Source: CBDTTM01 sp965363355
Lineage (GTDB): Bacteria; Bacillota; Negativicutes; Selenomonadales; Selenomonadaceae
NCBI GenBank assembly: GCA_965363355.1
Contig: CBDTTM010000107.1
Coordinates: forward strand, 1-8,474
Direction of reading: 5' to 3'
Length of the DNA stretch: 8,474 nucleotides
Shown: positions 1-5,763 of the stretch, in pieces
Numbering within the stretch: position 1 is the stretch's first letter
Layout: the number at the start of each line of letters is the position of its first letter
Program-made: the position numbers and the translations under genes
The notes under the pieces: model-generated
Seen by the model: only the letters and a program-made list of their open reading frames with translations
Told to the model about the DNA's origin: nothing
Databases searched by the model: none

Positions 1-1
1 T

Positions 2-670
2 CCATCATTAATGACGATGGACCTCGACCAGTTTAAAGAACAAATTACCTTTTTAAATGACCATGTAGATTCTTTTCATATCGATATCATGGATGGACAT
101 TTTGTACCAAATCTTAGCTTATCACCATGGTTTGTTGAACAGACACGTAAATTAACAAATAAAGAGATGTCAGCACATTTGATGGTTACAGATCCTACTT
201 TTTGGGTACAAGAGCTTATCAATGTAAAATGTGAAGTGATCTGCATACCAGCAGAAAATACGAACGGTATAGCCTTTCGTTTGATCGATCAGATTCATGC
301 AGCGGGCCTTAAGGCCGGTGTTGTACTCAATCCAGAGACGCCGGTGAGCCAGATTCTTCCGTATATCGACCTTTTGGATAAAGTGACGATCATGACGGTC
401 GATCCAGGTTTTGCTGGACAAAGATTTTTAGTGAGCATGCTCGATAAAATCACGGAACTGCGCAAGCTGCGTGAAGAAAAGGCCTATCGCTATGTAATCG
501 AGATGGACGGATCTACAAATAAGGCACACTGGAAAGCCATCCATGATGCCAAACCTGATATCTATATTATTGGTCGCAGCGGGCTTTTTGGCTTAGCGAA
601 TACGATTGAAGGCGCATGGGATAAGATGGTGATAGAGTTCGAAGAAGCTACCGGAAAAAAATTCGCTTAA
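2..670 (+). CDS. alsE: D-allulose-6-phosphate 3-epimerase, 5'-truncated by window edge
   Basis: A TIM-barrel sugar-phosphate epimerase that interconverts D-allulose 6-phosphate and D-fructose 6-phosphate in the cytoplasm (D-allose/allulose use). The frame is open to the left edge: the codons before the first ATG (position 11) read Pro-Ser-Leu, matching the Ser-Pro-Ser-Leu-Met start of E. coli AlsE, so about four residues lie outside the window. Numbering from the ATG at 11, the family's metal and catalytic residues are present: H23 and D25 in FHIDIMDGHFVPN, H56 in AHLMV, and D166 in EMDGS. TVDPGFAGQ (129-137) is the AlsE form; pentose-5-phosphate epimerases usually have VNPG. GRSGLFG (188-194) is the phosphate-binding end. 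One oddity is IPAE (79-82), where relatives have a His-containing HPE. It is followed by a strong terminator and converges on the PTS regulator unit. Ribulose-phosphate 3-epimerase is the alternative, less likely given these motifs. Confidence 0.88.
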   Translation, partial: PSLMTMDLDQFKEQITFLNDHVDSFHIDIMDGHFVPNLSLSPWFVEQTRKLTNKEMSAHLMVTDPTFWVQELINVKCEVICIPAENTNGIAFRLIDQIHAAGLKAGVVLNPETPVSQILPYIDLLDKVTIMTVDPGFAGQRFLVSMLDKITELRKLREEKAYRYVIEMDGSTNKAHWKAIHDAKPDIYIIGRSGLFGLANTIEGAWDKMVIEFEEATGKKFA

Positions 671-681
671 GCAGTGCAAAT

Positions 682-729
682 AAAAATTCCTGTACCGTTT
701 GCCTAAAAGGCTGGTACAGGAATTTTTTT
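682..729 (+). terminator. Intrinsic terminator after alsE
   Basis: A perfect 15-bp stem (682-696 with 713-727) has a small inner stem GCCT/AGGC (701-704 with 708-711). The 3' arm runs into seven T (723-729). It starts 12 bases after the alsE stop. The 5' arm begins with five A, so it may also work weakly on the opposite strand. Confidence 0.9.
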
Positions 730-765
730 GTAGAGGAAAGTCTGGCAAGATAAATATATATTGCC

Positions 766-809
766 TATAAAATAGCGGTTGCCTTGATTTTGGCAACCGC
801 TATTTTATA
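766..809 (-). terminator. Intrinsic terminator of the regulator-EIIA unit
   Basis: A perfect 18-bp stem (766-783 with 792-809) encloses an 8-base loop. It lies at the 3' end of the leftward EIIA gene, whose TAA stop (807-805) is inside the first arm of the stem in transcript order. The U-rich part is within the stem rather than after it, so it may act as a 3'-end stabiliser as much as a terminator. Confidence 0.75.
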
Positions 810-1245
810 GAGACAGGATGTTTTTGATTTGAGCAGAGCCCGCTACATTTGTCAGTTGATCGAGGATCGCATCATTTGCTAAAGAATGCATTAAAGCGTG
901 GATCGTTAGCGCTATTTTTTTATCTGTAACTGAGGGGAGCAGCATGAGTAGAACAACTTTTACGGGTGGGTCATCGCTGTTCCAGATAAACGGCGTATGC
1001 AGATAGGCAGCGCCTAAAAAAAAGCTTTGACAGGCTTCGGTTTGTGCATGTGATAAAATAATTCCCGGAGCGATGCAAGTGTCGCCAAGGGATTCTCTTT
1101 CCATAAGTGCAGCTAGTATTTTTGGGAGGTTTTGATCTATGTGGTCAGTTTTTGCTGCGTGTAGAATCCTTTTTAGAACATCTTCTTTGTTGATGATGTC
1201 CTGAAGGATATCTAAGGAAATAAATGAAGTGTTTTGTTTGGTCAT
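805..1245 (-). CDS. PTS EIIA domain protein (fructose/mannitol type), detached C-terminal partner of PRD regulator
   Basis: A 146-aa single-domain EIIA-like protein of the fructose/mannitol phosphotransferase class. The phosphorylated histidine of the family should be H66 in GIILSHAQTE, which aligns with the usual GIAIPHA motif; upstream ER.SLGDTCIAPG (49-61) matches the conserved E-R-E...GS.GIG.G stretch, and the hydrophobic VKVVLLMLLPS (95-105) is a core strand. It begins at an ATG sharing four bases (ATGA) with the stop of the regulator gene, with its own Shine-Dalgarno AAGGAG, so the two are probably translationally coupled. In LicR/MtlR-type activators this domain is fused to the C-terminus; here it is a separate chain whose length completes the usual total. 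It could act in trans on the regulator's EIIB domain, or as the EIIA of a real sugar PTS encoded nearby. It is cytoplasmic. Confidence 0.85.
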   Translation of the reverse strand: MTKQNTSFISLDILQDIINKEDVLKRILHAAKTDHIDQNLPKILAALMERESLGDTCIAPGIILSHAQTEACQSFFLGAAYLHTPFIWNSDDPPVKVVLLMLLPSVTDKKIALTIHALMHSLANDAILDQLTNVAGSAQIKNILSL

Positions 1246-2720
1246 GATTGCGTCAGCTCCTTAAGGATATGGCGTACCTTTTCCTTATCTTTTTCAATAA
1301 ACAGGGTGTTTACCAATACGATGGGGAGCGACCAGTCTTCCTCTATTTTTATCGTGGTTAGGACCAAATCGATTTTTTGCTTTGCTAAATATGCTTTTGT
1401 TACGGTTCTAGCGGATAAGGTCGCGATGACATCGATTTCGGGGAAAAAACGTTGGATTTTCACCTTTAAAAGTTCAGAGGTTCCCATACCGGTAGTGCAG
1501 AGAATCAGCACGCGTACTTGGCGCGGATGCAGTTCCATATAGCGGGCAAAATAAAGAGTGATAAAACCGGCTTCGTCATCATCTATTTTTGGTAAGGAAA
1601 ATTTAGCTGGTACGGCATCGGATACTTGTCGTACAATCGTAAAAAGTTGATTGTATTCTTGGCGAATGTTATCGAGCAAACCATTTTTGACAATTAAACC
1701 GGATTTCAAACGATTCAGCATGGGTTTGATATGGCTGGCGAGTTCATTGTGAATGATCCCAGCCTGCATGGGTGTTTTTGCTAAATGCGAAAATTCTTGG
1801 ATATAAAAATTGGTAACTTGTTCTACTTCAGATGTTATATGAGGCGAAGCGGCTGCTATTTGAGGTTCCATTCGAGCGCCGGATAGGTAGCAATAGATAT
1901 TGGTCGTTTCCGAGGCCGGTAATTTTTTACAAAGATAGCCTTCGATGCTTTCTTTGATTTGCTGGGCAATCGGATAATAGGCATCTTGCATATTATCCGT
2001 TATGCTATCATCTTGTTCACAGTAGTCAAAGCTGCCTTTTCGTATACGATAGATCAAGATGTAAAGATGTGTTAGTAAATTGATATTGTATGGAGCGGGG
2101 ATAATGCTGCCGATGCGCTCCTCTATGAATTCGAGCTGCCTTATAACAAAACGGAGATCATTTTTGTTGAAATCAACAGCAATACTTTGCAAATCATCAA
2201 AATTCAAGATATCCAGTTTCATCAGAAGCTTGATCAAAGCACGTCGAACCAGATTTTCTGAGCCGATGACAGAGAGACGGTTGTCTTTCTTTTCTAGTTT
2301 CAAGCCCAATTGTTGGAGCTGCTGCTGGAGGATATCTTCATCGGTATAGATGGCAGAAGGACTTAAATAATAGCGGCCAAAAAGTTCGGATTCTCGAATA
2401 GAGGCAGGCGAGTGGAATAATAACTCTTTTAATATGTGCATATGGCGTTCAATGGGAGAGTAATTATAACGTGTTTTTTCGGTTGATTCTTTGCGATTAA
2501 AACGACTTTCTAAATAAGCATCATAATTGAGTCGAATGCCTTTGCCTTTTTCCGTTTGGATCAATTCTCCATTTTTGTGGCTGTCATTTAATTTTTTTAT
2601 CATGCGATACACTGTTTTAGGAGAAATCGCCATTTGTTCTGTTAGGCTCGCAACTGTAACGAATGAAGACTGTTTCAAAAGATATTGAATCAGAAATTCT
2701 TCGCGATGCGTTGTTTTCAT
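1242..2720 (-). CDS. PRD-containing, PTS-controlled transcriptional activator (LicR/MtlR type) lacking the fused EIIA
   Basis: A 492-aa DNA-binding activator with the LicR/MtlR domain order: N-terminal HTH (about 6-60), second Mga-like HTH (about 87-165), PRD1 (about 185-285), PRD2 (about 298-400) and a galactitol-type EIIB domain (403-492) with its phosphorylatable cysteine C408 in LILCTTGMGTS. Such proteins are switched by HPr- and EII-dependent phosphorylation so that a sugar-transport operon is expressed only when the sugar is present. The first PRD histidines are kept (H218 in LLTHLYILIYRI, H330 in LASHIKPMLNRL), but the second ones appear to be tyrosines (Y278, Y390), each exactly 60 residues on. 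The usual C-terminal EIIA is encoded by the next gene, overlapping by ATGA. The start ATG has AAGAGG seven bases upstream. Convergence with alsE suggests, but does not prove, control of sugar genes further left. Confidence 0.9.
   Translation of the reverse strand: MKTTHREEFLIQYLLKQSSFVTVASLTEQMAISPKTVYRMIKKLNDSHKNGELIQTEKGKGIRLNYDAYLESRFNRKESTEKTRYNYSPIERHMHILKELLFHSPASIRESELFGRYYLSPSAIYTDEDILQQQLQQLGLKLEKKDNRLSVIGSENLVRRALIKLLMKLDILNFDDLQSIAVDFNKNDLRFVIRQLEFIEERIGSIIPAPYNINLLTHLYILIYRIRKGSFDYCEQDDSITDNMQDAYYPIAQQIKESIEGYLCKKLPASETTNIYCYLSGARMEPQIAAASPHITSEVEQVTNFYIQEFSHLAKTPMQAGIIHNELASHIKPMLNRLKSGLIVKNGLLDNIRQEYNQLFTIVRQVSDAVPAKFSLPKIDDDEAGFITLYFARYMELHPRQVRVLILCTTGMGTSELLKVKIQRFFPEIDVIATLSARTVTKAYLAKQKIDLVLTTIKIEEDWSLPIVLVNTLFIEKDKEKVRHILKELTQS
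1257..1262 (-). promoter_or_regulatory. Ribosome binding site of the EIIA gene inside the regulator's 3' end
   Basis: Reading leftwards, AAGGAG lies 11 bases before the EIIA ATG and within the last codons of the regulator. It supports a real independent start and argues against the split being a sequencing frameshift. Confidence 0.7.
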
Positions 2721-2759
2721 ACAATAACCTCTTCTTGAAAATATTTATAAGCAATTCTT

Positions 2760-2768
2760 ATTATAACA
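2760..2768 (-). promoter_or_regulatory. Extended -10 promoter of the PRD regulator gene
   Basis: On the minus strand TGT-TATAAT is a perfect extended -10 element (TGnTATAAT), about 40 bases before the regulator ATG. No good -35 is present at 16-18 bp, which is acceptable for an extended -10 promoter. A 7-bp inverted repeat, AATTCTT (2753-2759) and AAGAATT (2781-2787), flanks it and could be an operator, but in AT-rich DNA this is weak evidence. Confidence 0.5.
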
Positions 2769-2871
2769 TGCATTTTTACGAAGAATTATTGTGAAGTGTC
2801 CATTGCAGTAGACATCTACGATGAGTATATCTTATGTAGTAAGGTGCTTTACTGAATGTGAATCTTTAGGG

Positions 2872-2902
2872 TTGACTTATAGTTAACTCCAAATGGTATG
2901 CT
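2872..2902 (+). promoter_or_regulatory. 19-bp-spacer promoter with MerR-type operator, for the aldo/keto reductase
   Basis: The -35 is TTGACT (2872-2877) and the -10 is TATGCT (2897-2902, preceded by TGG as an extended -10), separated by 19 bp, too long for ordinary sigma-70 promoters. The spacer holds a dyad centred on AGTTAACT (2881-2888); the 16-bp TTATAGTTAACTCCAA (2877-2892) matches its own complement at 6 of 8 half-site positions. A long spacer over an AGTTAACT dyad is the known layout of MerR-family activated promoters (SoxR and AdhR/NmlR types). The specific regulator is not evident in this window. Confidence 0.65.
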
Positions 2903-2971
2903 AATATAAAAGAAAATTAATAGAGTTTTGCCAAAGGGGTAGGAAATAGCTCTAAAAGAAGAGGCGTACAT

Positions 2972-4126
2972 ATGGAATATAGGATTTTGGGAAGAACAGG
3001 GATCAAAGTGAGTGCCATTGGTATTGGCGGCGAAGGATTTGAAAATAAAAGCGATGAAAAATGTGAAGAAATCATAGACACGGCATTTGCGGAAGGAATC
3101 AATTTCATCGATATTTACAACTCAAATCCAGCGGTTCGCAGCCATGTTGGTAAGGCCCTGCAAAAATACCCTCGAGACAGCTTTGTCATCGAAGGGCATT
3201 TATGTTCTATCTGGGATAATGGGCAATATCGAAGGACGAGAGAAATCCAGGAAGTTGTGCAAGCTTTTGAAGATTTTTTGACGAGAATGCAGATAGCATA
3301 TGTCGATGTAGGCATGATTCATTATGTTGACGATCAAAAAGATTTTGATGCTATCGTTGATGGAGAAATACTAAACTATGCAAAAGAGCTGAAAGCGAAG
3401 GGCATCATCAAGTCGATTGGGATATCGACCCATAATACCGATATTGCATTTAAAGCCGTTGAAACTGGCGTAATCGATGTGATTTTGTTTAGCATCAATG
3501 CTGCCTATGACATGCTGCCAGCCAGCGAAGATGTTAATATTTTGTTTGATGAAAAGACTTTTAAAAACAGAACCTACGAAGGCATTGATCTAAAACGCGA
3601 TAAGTTATATCATACCTGTGAAAATGTCGGTGTTGCATTAACTGTGATGAAAGGATATGGAGCCGGCGTTTTACTGAGCGCGAAAGAATCTCCTTTTGAG
3701 CGAGCCCTTTCTCCTGTACAATGTTTACATTATTGTTTGACCAGGCCCGCCGTTGCTGCGGTCATGGTTGGGGTAGCAGACTCCGAGCAGATATTGGCGG
3801 CTACGGCGTATAATAGCGCTGTAGATGAAGAAAAAGACTACAGCGAAATCTTGGCAAATGCGCCAAGAAGTTCATTTAATGGGCACTGCATGTATTGTGG
3901 ACATTGTGCACCGTGTTCGAAAAAAATAGATATCGCTATGGTCAATAAATATTTGGATTTAGCCTTGATTCAAGATGAGGTTCCAGAAACCCTAAAAGAC
4001 CATTATGCTTTACTGGAACATCACGCAAGTGAATGCATAGAATGCGGTGCCTGTATGAAAAACTGTCCGTTCAATGTAGAAATCATCCATAAAATGAAGC
4101 AGGCCGCGCAGCTTTTTGGCAAGTGA
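2972..4126 (+). CDS. Aldo/keto reductase-like oxidoreductase with C-terminal dicluster ferredoxin domain
   Basis: A 384-aa protein with an aldo/keto reductase TIM barrel (about 1-285) and a C-terminal iron-sulphur domain. The barrel shows the family start MEYRILGRTGIKVSAIGIG, the strand NFIDIYNSNP and IGIST (149-153). Two cysteine sets follow: C306, C309, C312, C315 and C355, C358, C361, C365 (the last followed by Pro), enough for two [4Fe-4S] clusters. The canonical catalytic tetrad is incomplete: D47 and H117 (in GMIHYVD) are present, but the Tyr position is N52 and the Lys position appears to be H76 in IEGHLC. This suggests a subfamily with different chemistry, perhaps exchanging electrons with ferredoxin; the substrate is unknown. 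ATG start has AAGAGG seven bases upstream. It is a single-gene unit between its own promoter and a terminator, probably induced through a MerR-type activator. Cytoplasmic. Confidence 0.85.
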   Translation: MEYRILGRTGIKVSAIGIGGEGFENKSDEKCEEIIDTAFAEGINFIDIYNSNPAVRSHVGKALQKYPRDSFVIEGHLCSIWDNGQYRRTREIQEVVQAFEDFLTRMQIAYVDVGMIHYVDDQKDFDAIVDGEILNYAKELKAKGIIKSIGISTHNTDIAFKAVETGVIDVILFSINAAYDMLPASEDVNILFDEKTFKNRTYEGIDLKRDKLYHTCENVGVALTVMKGYGAGVLLSAKESPFERALSPVQCLHYCLTRPAVAAVMVGVADSEQILAATAYNSAVDEEKDYSEILANAPRSSFNGHCMYCGHCAPCSKKIDIAMVNKYLDLALIQDEVPETLKDHYALLEHHASECIECGACMKNCPFNVEIIHKMKQAAQLFGK

Positions 4127-4194
4127 GGCGTGAAAAATTATTTCTTGAAAAATGAGTGCAAACCTGTATAAGTCAACACTGTATAAATCTATAT

Positions 4195-4225
4195 AAAAAA
4201 ATCCGGATGGGATAATCCATCCGGA
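4195..4225 (-). terminator. Intrinsic terminator of rlmD
   Basis: On the minus strand a perfect 9-bp stem TCCGGATGG/CCATCCGGA (arms 4217-4225 and 4202-4210, 6-base loop) is followed by seven T (4201-4195), the classic form. It lies about 55 bases past the rlmD stop. Confidence 0.85.
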
Positions 4226-4231
4226 AAAGAG

Positions 4232-4280
4232 TCAATGGATCTTCTAGTCGAAAGGACTTTGTGAAGATCCATTGATTTTT
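4232..4280 (+). terminator. Intrinsic terminator of the aldo/keto reductase gene
   Basis: A perfect 13-bp stem (4232-4244 with 4263-4275) contains an inner AGTC/GACT stem (4246-4249 with 4255-4258). It is followed by five T (4276-4280) and more T-rich sequence. The T-tract overlaps the stop codon of convergent rlmD (4281-4279), so a rightward transcript ends at the last codon of the opposing gene. Confidence 0.85.
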
Positions 4281-5643
4281 ATTTTCGTTCAATCAAGGCA
4301 ACGCTTTCGACATGGCTCGTTTGAGGGAACATATCTACTGGCTGTATTTTTATGGTTTTATAACCGAGGCTGCCAAGGATTTCTAAATCGCGGGCAAGAG
4401 ATGCTGGGTAGCAAGAAACGTAAACGATGCGTTTTGGTTTCATTGCAGCAAAGGATTGTAATACTCTTGGTGTGCAACCAACTCTTGGCGGATCGACGAC
4501 GATGACATCCGGGCGCATGCCTTCTTGATAGAGGCGAGGCATGATGGTTGTCGCATCGCCGACGATGAATTCAGCATTGCTGACTTTATTGTCTTGGGCA
4601 TTTTTGCGAGCATCGCGGATGGCTGGCTCGACGATTTCAATACCAATGACGCGTTTTGCTTTTTTTGCCAGAAATAAAGTGATTGTCCCGGTACCGCAAT
4701 AGGCATCGATAACGGTTTCTTTACCAGTAAGACCGGCGTATTCAAGTGCTTTATTGTAAAGGACCGCTGCTTGTTTTGTATTGACTTGAAAAAATGAACG
4801 GGCAGAGATATGGAAGGTCAAATCTTCAAGATTTGCCAAAATCGTTTTTTGTCCCCAAAGATGTTTGGTCAAATCGCCCATAATCATGTTGGTTGCTTTG
4901 GGATTGAAGTTTTGCATGACACTTACGAGGTTTGGCACCTGCGCTTTTAAATGCTCTACGATTTCCTGGGCATGTGGCAGTACCTTCGTTGCCGTAACGA
5001 GCACGACCATGATTCCGTCCTTAGCCACGCGTCCGATGACATGGCGCAACGTGCCTTTTTGTGTTTTTTCATCATATACATGAATGGAAAGCTTTTGGAC
5101 GATTTCACGCATCGCATTGGCAATCAGGTTATTGGCTTCTTCTTGGATGCGGCAATTTTTTGTATCGACGATATCATGGGAATTCTGAGCGAAACAGCCG
5201 ATGACGACTTGTTTTTTTTGCAGACCGATAGGAAACTGCATTTTATTGCGATAGTTCCATGGATTTTCTGCACCAATGGTTGGATAAATCTCGACATTTC
5301 TTTGTTTGCCGATGCGTTCAATGGCATCAACGACTTGTTGATGTTTCATTTTCAGCTGCGCTTCATAGCCGAGATGCTGCAATTGGCAGCCGCCGCACTT
5401 TTCATAGATTTCACAAATTGGCTTTTGACGATCTGGGCTCTTGCGAAGGATTTTAACAATGGATCCCTTTGCATAACTTTTTTTGACTTCGGTGATTCTC
5501 GCTTCGACCTGTTCACCAACCAAAGCACCTGGAATGAAGACGGTAAAGTCCTCGAATCGACCAACGCCTTCACAGCTGTGGCCAAGGCTCATGATGTCGA
5601 CAATATAAGTTTTTCCTTTTACGACTGGTATTGATTTTTTCAA
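4279..5643 (-). CDS. rlmD: 23S rRNA (uracil-1939-C5)-methyltransferase, RlmD/RumA family
   Basis: A SAM-dependent enzyme that makes 5-methyluridine in 23S rRNA. Numbering from the TTG start gives 454 aa. A TRAM domain comes first (about 5-65), then the [4Fe-4S] cysteines C77, C83, C86 (CGGC) and C164, spaced as in E. coli RlmD. The methyltransferase domain has FFQVN (284-288), SAM motif VIDAYCGTGTI (311-321), VDPPRVGC (383-390), nucleophile C411 in YVSCYPASLARD and the general base in SHVESV near the end. The usual SCNP is SCYP here. I chose TTG at 5643 because GAGG lies eight bases upstream and the protein then starts MKKSIPVVKGK like relatives; ATGs at 5667 and 5664 sit directly on a terminator T-tract with no ribosome site. 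The related enzyme RlmCD methylates U747 and U1939, so dual specificity is possible. Confidence 0.9.
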   Translation of the reverse strand: MKKSIPVVKGKTYIVDIMSLGHSCEGVGRFEDFTVFIPGALVGEQVEARITEVKKSYAKGSIVKILRKSPDRQKPICEIYEKCGGCQLQHLGYEAQLKMKHQQVVDAIERIGKQRNVEIYPTIGAENPWNYRNKMQFPIGLQKKQVVIGCFAQNSHDIVDTKNCRIQEEANNLIANAMREIVQKLSIHVYDEKTQKGTLRHVIGRVAKDGIMVVLVTATKVLPHAQEIVEHLKAQVPNLVSVMQNFNPKATNMIMGDLTKHLWGQKTILANLEDLTFHISARSFFQVNTKQAAVLYNKALEYAGLTGKETVIDAYCGTGTITLFLAKKAKRVIGIEIVEPAIRDARKNAQDNKVSNAEFIVGDATTIMPRLYQEGMRPDVIVVDPPRVGCTPRVLQSFAAMKPKRIVYVSCYPASLARDLEILGSLGYKTIKIQPVDMFPQTSHVESVALIERK

Positions 5644-5651
5644 AATTACAA

Positions 5652-5655
5652 CCTC
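5652..5655 (-). promoter_or_regulatory. Ribosome binding site fixing the rlmD TTG start
   Basis: Reading leftwards, GAGG (in ATGAGGT) lies eight bases before TTG at 5643. The in-frame ATGs at 5667 and 5664 lie upstream of it and have no such site. Confidence 0.7.
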
Positions 5656-5669
5656 ATTTATCATCATAT

Positions 5670-5697
5670 AAAAAAGCGCAGCCGAAGCTACGCCTTT
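5670..5697 (-). terminator. UUCG-capped intrinsic terminator between the merR gene and rlmD
   Basis: On the minus strand GCGTAGC-TTCG-GCTGCGC (5693-5676) forms a 7-bp stem with one G-U pair and a very stable UUCG loop, extended by AAAG pairing with the first T's. Six T follow (5675-5670). It can end merR transcription, but it also lies in the probable rlmD leader, about 27 bases before the rlmD start. Confidence 0.85.
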
Positions 5698-5734
5698 ATC
5701 TACAGAATTATCTTCTCTTGCATAAACTATTTAT

Positions 5735-5763
5735 ATTATACTTTGTTTTTATTTGCTTGTAAA
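5735..5763 (-). promoter_or_regulatory. Sigma-70 promoter in the 3' end of the merR gene, reading towards rlmD
   Basis: On the minus strand TTTACA (5763-5758) and a perfect TATAAT (5740-5735) are separated by 17 bp. The -10 overlaps the merR stop codon (5738-5736). The predicted start is near 5728, upstream of the terminator at 5670-5697. No comparable promoter is visible between that terminator and rlmD. Confidence 0.6.

Noticed and set aside
1242..1262. Frameshift or programmed slippage joining the regulator and EIIA
   Set aside because: No slippery heptamer is visible, and the second gene has its own ATG and AAGGAG at workable spacing, so a natural split with coupled translation is simpler.
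1234..1542. Rightward open frame of 102 codons opposite the 3' end of the PRD regulator
   Set aside because: It is antisense to the conserved EIIB domain, and no recognisable protein features were seen.
2753..2787. 7-bp inverted repeat AATTCTT/AAGAATT around the regulator's -10 as an operator
   Set aside because: It is too short and AT-rich to be significant alone; mentioned only as a possibility.
2872..2902. Direct control of the aldo/keto reductase promoter by the MerR protein at 5736-6626
   Set aside because: Its AGTTAACT dyad does not match the TCCTGT-T-ACTGGA dyad at the MerR protein's own divergent promoter, so a different regulator is more likely.
4951..5634. Rightward open frame of 227 codons opposite rlmD
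   Set aside because: It lies wholly within rlmD on the other strand, has no family-like motifs, and rlmD itself has every expected catalytic motif.
5700..5723. Seven-residue leader peptide (MQEKIIL) in the rlmD leader
   Set aside because: It has no ribosome binding site and no run of regulatory codons, so chance is the simpler explanation.
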